Source: Bacteroidota bacterium (GTDB lineage: Bacteria > Bacteroidota > Bacteroidia > Sphingobacteriales > Sphingobacteriaceae). From it: DNA of 64,000 nucleotides. Below are positions 19,730 to 29,510 of this stretch, one piece after another (position 1 is the stretch's first letter; each line of letters starts with the position of its first letter). Where the stretch lies: the NCBI GenBank assembly GCA_013289045.1, contig JABDAU010000003.1, positions 1 through 64,000 on the forward strand, read 5' to 3'. The notes under the pieces are model-generated. The model ran no database searches, had not been told where the DNA came from, and saw nothing but the letters and a program-made list of their open reading frames with translations. Both the position numbers and the translations under genes were made by a program.

Positions 19730-20749
19730 ATGCGTAAAAGAATCTCCGGCGCGTTGCTGGACAAGTATCTTAAGGGCGAATGCAGCCCCGAAGAAAAAGA
19801 ATTTATTAAAAACTGGTACGAATCATTCAGCCCGGAGGACGATGGCGTTTCGGGCATGAACGATCTCGAAAAACAGTTGCTGCGCGACCGGATGTTCATG
19901 CAGATATCAGGCAAAGTGGCATCGGATGAGGATATAGCGGCAGGCGGTAAAGTAGTACGATTGAAATTCTTAAGCTATGCGGCGGCAGTTGCGGCAATTA
20001 TTTTCATTGCCTACCTGGTATTGCCTGGCCACCATAAAAACCAGCAAACGGCACCTGCTTCAAGCCAAATCGTCACCATCAATAATACGGGCAAAAACAT
20101 CCGCGAGCAAACGCTTAATGATGGCAGTCGTGTTTGGCTCAGCCCCGGTACGCAGATCACCTACAACAAATCTTTCGGCAGCGCAAACAGGGAACTGGCC
20201 ATGAGCGGCGAGGCATTTTTTGAAGTGACCAAAAATCCGCAAAAGCCTTTCATCATCAACAGCGGCCATATCATAACCGAAGTTTGGGGAACAAGTTTCC
20301 GCGTACGGGATGGTAAGCAGGCCACTTCTGCGGATGTTTCAGTAGTTACCGGGAAAGTTTCCGTTAGCCTGCCGGGTACTGCGCCCGTAAATATCAATAA
20401 GCCACTACCGGCAAACAGTAAGTCGCTCGTGATGCTATATCCCGATCAGCAGGCGGTTTATTCAGGAAAGGACAATGCGCTGCATACCAAACAGGAGAAA
20501 CAAGCCGACCTGCTCATCTGGAAAAAGATCAGTCTGTCATTTGATAATGCTACTGTTAAAGATGTGATCCCGTTGCTGGATAAAACATTTAGCCTCAACA
20601 TCCATTCGAGCGATGAAACCATCAACAACTATTTTATCACTGCCGATTTCAACGGCCTCAACTTCCCGCAAATAATGGAGGTATTGCGCAATACATTGAA
20701 TATCAATTATGAAATAAACGGCAATAACGTAACGCTAACGAAGAACTAA
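19730..20749 (+). CDS. FecR family anti-sigma factor
   Basis: N-terminal cytoplasmic segment, single TM, FecR core (LNDGSRVWLSPGTQITY..GEAFFEV) and DUF4974-like C-terminus. Confidence 0.94.
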   Translation: MRKRISGALLDKYLKGECSPEEKEFIKNWYESFSPEDDGVSGMNDLEKQLLRDRMFMQISGKVASDEDIAAGGKVVRLKFLSYAAAVAAIIFIAYLVLPGHHKNQQTAPASSQIVTINNTGKNIREQTLNDGSRVWLSPGTQITYNKSFGSANRELAMSGEAFFEVTKNPQKPFIINSGHIITEVWGTSFRVRDGKQATSADVSVVTGKVSVSLPGTAPVNINKPLPANSKSLVMLYPDQQAVYSGKDNALHTKQEKQADLLIWKKISLSFDNATVKDVIPLLDKTFSLNIHSSDETINNYFITADFNGLNFPQIMEVLRNTLNINYEINGNNVTLTKN

Positions 20750-20814
20750 AATATAATAACCAATTAACCCAATTGATCATTAACCGGCAAAAGATGAAGT
20801 AAAAAACAGACCAA

Positions 20815-20897
20815 AACCCGCTAAACGAAAAAAGCAGAAGTGCTGCGAACACTCCTGCCCAAAGTATTTAACCCGCTAAACGGCCTGCAAGGCAGGC
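20815..20897 (+). promoter_or_regulatory. Structured susC leader: 13-bp direct repeat (aacccgctaaacg) and two short hairpins
   Basis: Direct repeats at 20815-20827 and 20870-20882; hairpins at 20834-20858 (one mismatch) and 20883-20897 (perfect 6-bp arms). Confidence 0.45.
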
Positions 20898-20949
20898 TGC
20901 TGGGTAGTAGTTTCTCATTATTTACCAATAAGAAAACCAAAACCAAATT

Positions 20950-23900
20950 ATGAAATTTTTTCGACCAATACCAGGGTACTGGTGTAAAATTATGAAGATA
21001 ACTTTAGGACAGGTATTTATAGCGATTCTTTTAACAAGCGTTTCCTACGCCAGTAGCAGCAGCGCGCAAAAGATGCTTAATAACCCCGTGACTTTATCTG
21101 TAGAAAAAACGAGCCTGGGCAAAGCCTTGAAAATGATTGAAAAACAGGCCGATGTAAAGTTTGCCTACAGCAAAAGCATCATCAATATCGATCAGCAAGT
21201 GTCCGTTTCGGCAAACGGGCAATCGCTGGACGAGGTGTTGAGCAGTTTATTAACGCCTATAGGCATCTCCTACCGTGTTGTTAACCAGCGCATTGTGCTG
21301 AGCAATACATCGCCGCCCAAAATAGCAGTAGCAGCAGATAGCAGCGGGACCGATATCGCATCGCTTTACCAGGCATTTCCTGTCTCAGGTAAGATCGTCG
21401 ACGAAAACGGCCAGCCGCTGCCCGGCGTTTCAGTACGGATCAATAAATCCGACCAGGGTACTATTTCTGATCCAAACGGCAGCTTTACGCTCAATTCCGT
21501 AAAAGAAACCGATACGCTTAACTTCTCATTTATCGGTTATCAAAACCAATCAGTTGCTGTTGGTAACCAAAAGGTTTTTACAATAAAAATGGTACCCAGC
21601 AGCGCCGATGTGTTAAAAGAAGTGGTGGTAGTTGGTTACGGCACATCAACCAAAGCTAACCTCACCACTTCCATAGGCTCGGTAAAAGGCTCGGAAGTGA
21701 ACGAACGTCCAACCTCGCTAAATGCACTGCAAGGCCTCGCCGGGAAAGTTGCCGGTGTCAATATCATGGAAAACTCCGGTCGCCCGGGTGGCGCGCCTGA
21801 AGTTACCATACGTGGTATCTCGTCTATCAACTCGTCTCTTGCGCCATTGTATGTGATAGATGGTTTTGTGGGAGCCGATCCAACGACTATCGATCCATCT
21901 ATCATCGAATCGGTTGACGTTTACAAGGATGCTGCAGCTTCTGCAATCTATGGCTCAAGGGGCGCTAACGGGGTTATTGTTATCACCACCAAAAAAGGTA
22001 AAGACGGCGTATCGCAAATCGCCTTTAACAACAGTGTAAGCTTTGGTTCGCTCGAGCGTGAAATACCGCTATTGAACGCATCTGAATTTACTGAAATGCT
22101 CAGAAGGCAATATGCTTATGTACCGGGCAGAATTGCACCAAATGATGACCCAAACAACAATTTCACCAGGAAAACTGACCTTTTCGATTCCAATGGCAAT
22201 CCAAAATACAATACCGACTGGCAAAAGGCAGCTACACGGACGGCAGTTTCAGATAACCACTCGCTAACCTTTACAGGCGGCAAGGATGGCCTTAATATAC
22301 TGGCAAACTTTTCGTACCGTAACAACCAGGGCATCCTGCTCAACAGCTATCAAAAACAGCTATCTGCTTATATCAATGTAGGCTGGGATGTAAAACCATG
22401 GCTGCATATCCAGGCGAATATCAATTCGTTCGCCAGCCAGGGCAATAACCCTGAGACTAATACTTTCGGTTTGAATGCAGTACGCGAGATGTACGAGTTC
22501 CCGGATATTTTCCCGGTTACTTATCCTGACGGCACGGCATCCCGCAAAGGCGATTATCCTGGCCTTGAAGATTCAGAAAACCCGGTAACGCTGCTTAACG
22601 AGATCAAAAATGTATCCGGCGTATTAAACACCACCGGCAATTTTGTGGGAACTTTCCACATCGTTAAACATCTTGATTTTAATACTACCTTCAGCGGCCA
22701 AACCGGTTCAACTTACACCAATTATTTCGCACCGAATAATCTCGACCAGATCTCTGAGGCGCAAAACGGTGTAGCACAACGCACCAATGGCACCTCGGCT
22801 TCCTGGACCAATGAGAATTATTTCTCGTACGATAACCAATTTAAAGACCATCATTTAAATGTGATAGCAGGTGTAAGCTGGTATGATTACCGCACTTCTT
22901 CTACCTTTGCCGGCGCCGAGAATTTCTTCGATAATACATTTGAAGATTATAACCTCGGTGTAGGAACGGTTGTAGAGCCGCCATCATCATCACAATCTGA
23001 AAACCAGCGCAACTCATTCTTTACCCGCGCCAATTATAATTACAAGGAAAAATACTTCCTTGAAGCATCATTAAGGGATGATGGCACATCAAAAGTTGGT
23101 GTGAATAACCAATACGGTTTATTCCCGTCTTTTTCAGCTGCCTGGAGAATATCAAACGAAGATTTCTTTAAAAAGCAATCAACCATCAGCAACTTAAAGT
23201 TGAGAGGCAGTTATGGGGTTGTAGGTAATTCCGAAATACCTAACTATTCTACCATTACGCAGTATGTTAGCTCGCCTACCGTATTTAATGGCAATGAAGC
23301 GGCTGCCGTAACGCTAAGCAGCTCATTCGGTAACCCGAACCTGCGCTGGGAGAAAGACAAACAGGCTGATATCGGTATCGACGCAGGTTTCTTACACGAC
23401 CGCATACAGGTAGTAGCCGATGTATATAATAAAACCAGTACCGATTTATTATATAACAAGCTTTTACCGGCAACCAGCGGCTATTCAAATGCCTGGGATA
23501 ACATAGGCTCCATCCGTAACCGTGGGTTTGAAATTACCGTTAATACTGTTAACATCACCAATAAGGATTTTAAATGGAGCACCAGTGTAAACTTCTCTGT
23601 CAACCGCTCAAAAGTGCTGAATATAAACGGCGATACACTTTATAGCGTTACCACCTTTGGCCGCGTAGTAAAGGGTGATCCGCTTAACGAATTTTACGGT
23701 TATATACGTGAAGGCGTATGGGGCACCAGCGAAGCCGCGCAAGCCGCTAAATTCAGCGGAAGCGTACCGGGAGATGTTAAATATGCCGACCTGAACCATG
23801 ATGGCGTACTGGATGCCGGCGACCAAACCGACCTGGGTAATGCCATGCCGAGCTGGCAAGCTGAAATGACCAATACCATCAGCTATAAAAACTTCACATT

Positions 23901-24348
23901 CTACCTTGACCTGGAGGGCATGTACGGCAATAATGTATACAACGTGCCCGCAGCGTTAATGGAAGACCCTAATCCAAATGTGAACAGCTTTAAGAGCATA
24001 TTAAGTGCGTGGACGCCAACCAATCAAAACACGCTGCAGCCAGAACTGCGTCTGCCTAACGACCATTTTTCTTATAGTAATGTCGACAATTATTATTTGC
24101 AGAATGCATCATTCCTGCGGGTGAGGAACGTAGCGCTTAGCTACACCTTTACACAGGCATGGCTTAAAACAATATTGGTTAAAACACTTAACATAGGTGT
24201 GAATGTGGAGAACGCGCTGTTGTTTACGAAGTACAAAGGCTATGATCCGGAAGCATCGTCATTTGGCGGGGGCCTGGAACAAGGGCTTGACGTGTACCAG
24301 TATCCTAAACCACGCACTGTTTCTCTTTCTCTTAACGCCACCTTTTAA
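20950..24348 (+). CDS. SusC/RagA family TonB-linked outer membrane protein with STN domain
   Basis: STN-like domain, CarboxypepD_reg segment, plug (VVVGYGTSTKANLTTSIGSV) and beta-barrel. Confidence 0.97.
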   Translation: MKFFRPIPGYWCKIMKITLGQVFIAILLTSVSYASSSSAQKMLNNPVTLSVEKTSLGKALKMIEKQADVKFAYSKSIINIDQQVSVSANGQSLDEVLSSLLTPIGISYRVVNQRIVLSNTSPPKIAVAADSSGTDIASLYQAFPVSGKIVDENGQPLPGVSVRINKSDQGTISDPNGSFTLNSVKETDTLNFSFIGYQNQSVAVGNQKVFTIKMVPSSADVLKEVVVVGYGTSTKANLTTSIGSVKGSEVNERPTSLNALQGLAGKVAGVNIMENSGRPGGAPEVTIRGISSINSSLAPLYVIDGFVGADPTTIDPSIIESVDVYKDAAASAIYGSRGANGVIVITTKKGKDGVSQIAFNNSVSFGSLEREIPLLNASEFTEMLRRQYAYVPGRIAPNDDPNNNFTRKTDLFDSNGNPKYNTDWQKAATRTAVSDNHSLTFTGGKDGLNILANFSYRNNQGILLNSYQKQLSAYINVGWDVKPWLHIQANINSFASQGNNPETNTFGLNAVREMYEFPDIFPVTYPDGTASRKGDYPGLEDSENPVTLLNEIKNVSGVLNTTGNFVGTFHIVKHLDFNTTFSGQTGSTYTNYFAPNNLDQISEAQNGVAQRTNGTSASWTNENYFSYDNQFKDHHLNVIAGVSWYDYRTSSTFAGAENFFDNTFEDYNLGVGTVVEPPSSSQSENQRNSFFTRANYNYKEKYFLEASLRDDGTSKVGVNNQYGLFPSFSAAWRISNEDFFKKQSTISNLKLRGSYGVVGNSEIPNYSTITQYVSSPTVFNGNEAAAVTLSSSFGNPNLRWEKDKQADIGIDAGFLHDRIQVVADVYNKTSTDLLYNKLLPATSGYSNAWDNIGSIRNRGFEITVNTVNITNKDFKWSTSVNFSVNRSKVLNINGDTLYSVTTFGRVVKGDPLNEFYGYIREGVWGTSEAAQAAKFSGSVPGDVKYADLNHDGVLDAGDQTDLGNAMPSWQAEMTNTISYKNFTFYLDLEGMYGNNVYNVPAALMEDPNPNVNSFKSILSAWTPTNQNTLQPELRLPNDHFSYSNVDNYYLQNASFLRVRNVALSYTFTQAWLKTILVKTLNIGVNVENALLFTKYKGYDPEASSFGGGLEQGLDVYQYPKPRTVSLSLNATF

Positions 24349-24359
24349 ACCTAACGAAA

Positions 24360-25847
24360 ATGAAAAGATTATATATCCTGTTACCGATCATAGTAATTTA
24401 TTTCAGTTCATGTAAAAAGTTCCTGGCTGAAAAACCATATGGCGTATTAAGCCCTTCTGATTACTATACATCATCCAACCAAATTAGGGCAGCCGTTGAT
24501 GGCCTTTACACCGGCTTAAGCGGTTATTATGCCTCAGAGCTTGCAGTTGCTACCGCCCCGGTATTTGATCTGGAGTATATTACCGGTTACACGGCAAGGC
24601 CAAGGTCCGCCACGCCCGACCAGGTGCAATATTTACAGTTGCCCGTAACTTACAACAATGGCGATGCCGAAACTTTCTGGACATCCACTTACTACCCTGT
24701 TGAAAACTGCAATAGCGTAATAGCTAACCTTAGCACCTCAACCGTAGTGGATTCTGCCACCCGCCACAAAGAGCTCGGCGAAGCCTATTTTTTACGTGCC
24801 TATTATTACTTCAATGCCGTGCGTTTGTTTGGCAGCATTCCGCTGAAAATTACACCAACAACAGGTATTGACAACGTACAGATCGGAAAATCAACCCCGG
24901 ATGCCATCTACGCGCAAATTGTAAGCGACCTGACCTTTGCAGAAGGATCAGGCCTGCCCTGGACTGATGTAAGCGGGCACGTAAACATGGGCGCTGTAAA
25001 GTCACTGCTTACCAAAGTATATCTTACCATGGCAGGCTATCCATTGCAAAAAGGCAGCTCTTATTATCAGTTGGCTTATAATAAGTCGCTGGAAGTGATC
25101 AATAACGGCAGTTACAGCCTGTTTGCCAAGTATTCCGATCTCCGCAGCTCGGCATTACAAAACACCGGCGAGCAGATCTTCATGATTCAGCGCTCTTATA
25201 CCTATACGCCTGATAACAATATCATGCATTTTGATTTGCTGCCCTACCCTACAGAACCGATATCGATACTGCCTGATAACGGTGGCGCGATGGCGCCCGA
25301 TCCCGCGTTTTACAATTCATATAGCAATAGCGATGTGCGTAAGCAGAACCAGCAGTTTTACTACACCAGCCATACCCAATATGGCGCGACTAATGTTATC
25401 ACGCTGCCAATGCCGTACATCTACAAATATTGGGATGACCTGGCAGAGCAAACCGGTAAAAACGGTTTGAACAACCCGGTGATCCGCTATGCAGACGTGC
25501 TATTGATGTGCGCCGAAGCCAAATCGATGGTGGATGGCGGCACCACCAGCGATGCGGCTGCTGTTAGTGCTTATTTCAAAGTGCATAACAGGGCATTCCC
25601 GACAGCAACGCAGCCGGCTTCCATTACTACCGACCAGGTACAGATGGAACGTTACTGGGAGTTAGCCTATGAATTCCAGACCTGGTTTGATATGACCCGC
25701 ACCCGTCGTGCATTTGATGTGGCCAACAATAAGATGGTCGACCTGATAGGTTACAAAGCGCCACAACACTCAAAGGCCTTTGCGGAGTCGGACCTGGTCA
25801 TACCGATCCCGTTAACGGAGATACAAAAAGACCCTAATCTGAAATAA
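24360..25847 (+). CDS. SusD/RagB family nutrient-binding lipoprotein
   Basis: Lipobox (YFSSCKKFL), SusD-like EAYFLRAYYYFNAVRLFG, C-terminal RYWELAYEFQTWFDMTRTRR. Confidence 0.96.
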   Translation: MKRLYILLPIIVIYFSSCKKFLAEKPYGVLSPSDYYTSSNQIRAAVDGLYTGLSGYYASELAVATAPVFDLEYITGYTARPRSATPDQVQYLQLPVTYNNGDAETFWTSTYYPVENCNSVIANLSTSTVVDSATRHKELGEAYFLRAYYYFNAVRLFGSIPLKITPTTGIDNVQIGKSTPDAIYAQIVSDLTFAEGSGLPWTDVSGHVNMGAVKSLLTKVYLTMAGYPLQKGSSYYQLAYNKSLEVINNGSYSLFAKYSDLRSSALQNTGEQIFMIQRSYTYTPDNNIMHFDLLPYPTEPISILPDNGGAMAPDPAFYNSYSNSDVRKQNQQFYYTSHTQYGATNVITLPMPYIYKYWDDLAEQTGKNGLNNPVIRYADVLLMCAEAKSMVDGGTTSDAAAVSAYFKVHNRAFPTATQPASITTDQVQMERYWELAYEFQTWFDMTRTRRAFDVANNKMVDLIGYKAPQHSKAFAESDLVIPIPLTEIQKDPNLK

Positions 25848-25876
25848 ACTTTAATAAACCCAAACCTTAACTGAAG

Positions 25877-25899
25877 CCCTGCAAATGCAGGGTTTTTTT
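25877..25899 (+). terminator. Rho-independent terminator after susD
   Basis: ccctgca-aa-tgcaggg stem followed by a T7 run. Confidence 0.9.
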
Positions 25900-26017
25900 G
25901 TTTATTGGCTCATTCGACAATATGGATCTGGACTTCTCAACACAAAAACTTTGGACCTCTCAACAAAACACCATGCCGTTTTTATACCCGAAATTTGCAC
26001 CATAAAATATAACGAAC

Positions 26018-27079
26018 ATGGAAGATCAAAATAAAAATACCTGGGTATTGGTAACCGGCGGAACAGGCTTTGTGGGTGTACACTGCATTCTGCAGTTGAT
26101 GCAAAAAGGCTATAAGGTAAAAACAACACTGCGCTCGATGAACAGGAGAAGTGAAGTGATCGGTATGCTGAAAGAAGGCTGCATCACTTCTCCCGATAGC
26201 TATCGGGACACAAACCTTCAATTTATTGAAGCCGACCTGACCAAAGACGACAACTGGGATAAAGCCGTAAAAGATTGCACGTATGTATTGCACGTTGCCT
26301 CGCCTATCCAACTGGCACAGCCGAAAGATGAAAACGAGATGATCCGCCCGGCGGTTGATGGCGCATTGCGGGTATTAAAGGCGGCGCGGGATGCAGGCGT
26401 GAAACGTGTGGTAATGACCTCAAATTTCGGCGCGGTTGGGTATAGCCATAAAGACATGAACACGCAGATCACCGAAGAGGACTGGACAGATCCAAATGAA
26501 AAAAAGCTGTCCACCTACAACAAATCAAAAGTACTGGCTGAACGTGCGGCGTGGGATTTTATCCGCAAAGAAGGCGGCGAAATGGAATTGAGCGTGATCA
26601 ACCCGGTGGCTATTTTTGGCCCATCTTTAGGCCCCGACCTTTCAAGCGGTTTCGACCTCATAAAAACTGTGATAGATGGAAAAATGAAAGCCATCCCGAA
26701 CATGACCTTCAACATTGTGGATGTAAGGGATGTTGCCGATCTGCACATCCGCGCCATGACCAGTCCTGGAGCAAAAGGGCAACGTTTTTTGGCGTTGGCC
26801 GGCGGCATTATGTCGCTTCCGCAAATAGCAAAATTGTTGAAAGACAAGATGCCCCAGGTGGCCGGAAAGGTAACCACTAAAACGTTACCGAACTGGGCTG
26901 TGCGCATCACGGCTTTGTTCAACCCAAAGGCAAAGGCTATTTCTTCAATGCTGGGCATTAATCGCAATACCAGTAATGCAAAGGCACGCAATATTCTCAA
27001 ATGGCAGCCGATCGCTAATAATGAGGAAGCGGTGCTGGCATCTGTAGAAAGTATGCTTAAATTTGGTAACATTCAATGA
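26018..27079 (+). CDS. NAD(P)-dependent epimerase/dehydratase (extended SDR, dihydroflavonol reductase-like)
   Basis: VTGGTGFVGVHCILQLMQKGYKVKTTLRS and YNKSKVLAERAAWDF. Confidence 0.92.
   Translation: MEDQNKNTWVLVTGGTGFVGVHCILQLMQKGYKVKTTLRSMNRRSEVIGMLKEGCITSPDSYRDTNLQFIEADLTKDDNWDKAVKDCTYVLHVASPIQLAQPKDENEMIRPAVDGALRVLKAARDAGVKRVVMTSNFGAVGYSHKDMNTQITEEDWTDPNEKKLSTYNKSKVLAERAAWDFIRKEGGEMELSVINPVAIFGPSLGPDLSSGFDLIKTVIDGKMKAIPNMTFNIVDVRDVADLHIRAMTSPGAKGQRFLALAGGIMSLPQIAKLLKDKMPQVAGKVTTKTLPNWAVRITALFNPKAKAISSMLGINRNTSNAKARNILKWQPIANNEEAVLASVESMLKFGNIQ
26191..26208. repeat. 18-bp perfect palindrome TCCCGATAGCTATCGGGA inside a CDS
   Basis: Perfect self-complementarity; encodes SPDSYRD in the SDR reading frame. 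Confidence 0.75.
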
Positions 27080-27861
27080 GAGCCACCGAGATCAAATCGT
27101 GTTACATCGGCCCGGAAATATCACCGGAACAGTTTGTGCCTGAACACTTTTTTGTGTATGTGGGCAAGGGGATGATACACGGTTACGACGGGCACAAAAA
27201 TTACACGTTAAGGTCCGGCGAAGGCTGCGTGGTGCGTAAAAACCGGCTGGCCCGGTACAACAAGCAAAAGGAAAATGATGAATTTGAAAAAGTGATCATC
27301 ATTTTTGATGAACCATTCCTGAAAGGCTTCCTTTCGCGCCACAAGATTCGGATTCCTGAGCCGGAAAATACAGACGTTTTTCTGCGCACAGGCAAGAATA
27401 ATTTAATTACAAACTTCGTTTATTCGCTAATGCCATACTACAACCGCAGCGGCAGGATCGACGGGCGCTTTGCCGACATTAAACGCGAAGAATTATTGCT
27501 GATACTCCTACAATCGCAACATGAGCTTGCCGCTGTTTTATTCGATTTTGGCATTCCGGAGAAGATCAATATCGAGGCCTTCATGAACCGCAACTTCCGT
27601 TTCAATGTAAGTATCGAGCGGTTCGCCTGGCTTACGGGCCGCAGCCTGTCATCCTTTAAGCGCGATTTTAAACAAACTTTTAATGACACGCCAAATCGCT
27701 GGCTTATCAATAAAAGGCTTGAGGAAGCGCATTTCCTTATCAACAAAAAACTAAAAAGACCATCCGAAATTTACCTCGAACTCGGCTTCGAAAACCTGTC
27801 GCACTTTACATTTGCATTTAAAAAAATGTTTGGGCATTCGCCGACAGTGCTGGTTGGTTAG
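27076..27861 (+). CDS. AraC-family transcriptional regulator
   Basis: C-terminal double HTH (RFAWLTGRSLSSFKRDFKQTFNDTPNRWL... FENLSHFTFAFKKMFGHSP); ATGA overlap with the SDR gene. Confidence 0.92.
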   Translation: MRATEIKSCYIGPEISPEQFVPEHFFVYVGKGMIHGYDGHKNYTLRSGEGCVVRKNRLARYNKQKENDEFEKVIIIFDEPFLKGFLSRHKIRIPEPENTDVFLRTGKNNLITNFVYSLMPYYNRSGRIDGRFADIKREELLLILLQSQHELAAVLFDFGIPEKINIEAFMNRNFRFNVSIERFAWLTGRSLSSFKRDFKQTFNDTPNRWLINKRLEEAHFLINKKLKRPSEIYLELGFENLSHFTFAFKKMFGHSPTVLVG

Positions 27862-27889
27862 CAATAGTTTCCGTAAATTGTGCTATTCC

Positions 27890-28573
27890 ATGCGTTTTAA
27901 ATACAAATTATCCTGCGTGCTGCTGTTTTCGGTAATGGCTGGTTGTTTTACCTGTTATAAGACATCGGCTGGTGCTGTGCCGCTGTATAAGGATTCCATT
28001 TTACAAAAAAGAAATCTAATAATAAATGGAATAAAATATACGGTGATCAACAGCCATTGCGATTCTACCTCAGCACTTGTCATCAAAAACAATCAGGGCC
28101 GGGTTGTATTTACACATATTGAGGCTATCGGCATTGGCAATATTAAATTTATTGATTTCGACGGCGATGACTATAAGGATATTGAGTTAGAATTATTGGT
28201 CGCTGATTCGGAACAGGAAGACCTTGTATTATATGATCCTCAAACCAGGAAGTTTGTATTCGCCGGAAATTGCCCTCAGGGGCAACATCTTAAACACACA
28301 AAGTACTATTATACTTATGAAGATTGCTGCGCAGGCCGCAATTGGGACAGTGAGTTATTTTACATTGCTAATGCAAAAATGGTCATCATTGGTAAAGTTG
28401 TTTACAGCGATGGTGATGGCCTCGCATTTTACAAATTCAGGAACGGGAAAAAGATGCTATTCAAAAAACGAATGGCGCGCATTAATGGCGATACACCTGT
28501 ATTGACCGGGCCGCACATTGATTTTGATATAGATAAATACTGGCCCAGAAACTGGTCGCTTTATACAAACTAA
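27890..28573 (+). CDS. Hypothetical exported protein with a VCBS/FG-GAP-like segment
   Basis: Start placed at MRFKYKLSCVLLFSVMAGC (signal sequence) rather than the track start 27812, which overlaps the AraC gene; segment KFIDFDGDDYKDIELELL. Confidence 0.65.
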   Translation: MRFKYKLSCVLLFSVMAGCFTCYKTSAGAVPLYKDSILQKRNLIINGIKYTVINSHCDSTSALVIKNNQGRVVFTHIEAIGIGNIKFIDFDGDDYKDIELELLVADSEQEDLVLYDPQTRKFVFAGNCPQGQHLKHTKYYYTYEDCCAGRNWDSELFYIANAKMVIIGKVVYSDGDGLAFYKFRNGKKMLFKKRMARINGDTPVLTGPHIDFDIDKYWPRNWSLYTN

Positions 28574-28581
28574 ACCCTCTT

Positions 28582-29499
28582 TCAATTAAACGCCTGCCTG
28601 AATTCCAGCGGAGAAATACTAGTTTTGGTTTTGAATAATTTACTGAAGGATTGCGGGTGTTCAAAACCTAACTCGTAGGCGATCTCGCTTACTGACAAAC
28701 CTGTAGTCGACAGCTTTTCCTTTGCTTTCTGAATCAGTTTCTCATGGATATGCTGCTGGGTATTCATACCGGTAAGTACGCGCAGCATGCTACCCAAATA
28801 ACCCGGCGAGACATTTAAACTTTCCGCCACATGACTTACCGTTGGCAAACCGCTTTTTATGAGCTCGTCGCCATCAAAATAACTGTTCAGCAAGGTTTCT
28901 AACTTATCCAGCAATTGGTGGTGAGTGATCTTGCGGGTGATAAACTGGCGGTGATAAAAACGCTCCGAATAACTGAGCAAAAGCTCCATCTGGGCAATAA
29001 TGATATCCTGGCTGAACTTATCGATATTGGATCGATATTCCTGCTCAATATTGCGCATGATGTTTGCAATGATCCCTTCTTCTTTTTCTGAAAGAAACAA
29101 AGCCTCGTTAACCGAATAATCGAAAAACTCGTATTTCCTGATATTTTTCGCTAATGGCGTATTCCACAAAAAATCGGGATGGATGAGCAGCAACCAGCCC
29201 GAATGTTTTATACCGCCAGGATTAGTTTCTATCCTGAATACCTGCCCAGGCGCCATAAAGGTCATGATGCCATCGTTGAAATCATGCTCCTGTTGCCCGT
29301 AAATCACTTTGGCATTAAAATTTCTTTTCATCGCAATGGAATAGAAATCAAATGTCAGGTTTACGATCTCATGAACGTGCACGGGTTCCGCATACTCCAT
29401 ATTGATCAGGCTGATTAACGGGTGCTCAGGCCCCGGAAATTTTCTGGCCTCGAAGAACTCGCTTATGGTTTTAAACCGGTGGATGGGTATGCCTGCCAT
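28582..29499 (-). CDS. AraC-family transcriptional regulator
   Basis: C-terminal HTH (VSEIAYELGFEHPQSFSKLFKTKTSISPLEFR). Confidence 0.92.
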   Translation of the reverse strand: MAGIPIHRFKTISEFFEARKFPGPEHPLISLINMEYAEPVHVHEIVNLTFDFYSIAMKRNFNAKVIYGQQEHDFNDGIMTFMAPGQVFRIETNPGGIKHSGWLLLIHPDFLWNTPLAKNIRKYEFFDYSVNEALFLSEKEEGIIANIMRNIEQEYRSNIDKFSQDIIIAQMELLLSYSERFYHRQFITRKITHHQLLDKLETLLNSYFDGDELIKSGLPTVSHVAESLNVSPGYLGSMLRVLTGMNTQQHIHEKLIQKAKEKLSTTGLSVSEIAYELGFEHPQSFSKLFKTKTSISPLEFRQAFN

Positions 29500-29510
29500 A
29501 TCACAATATA

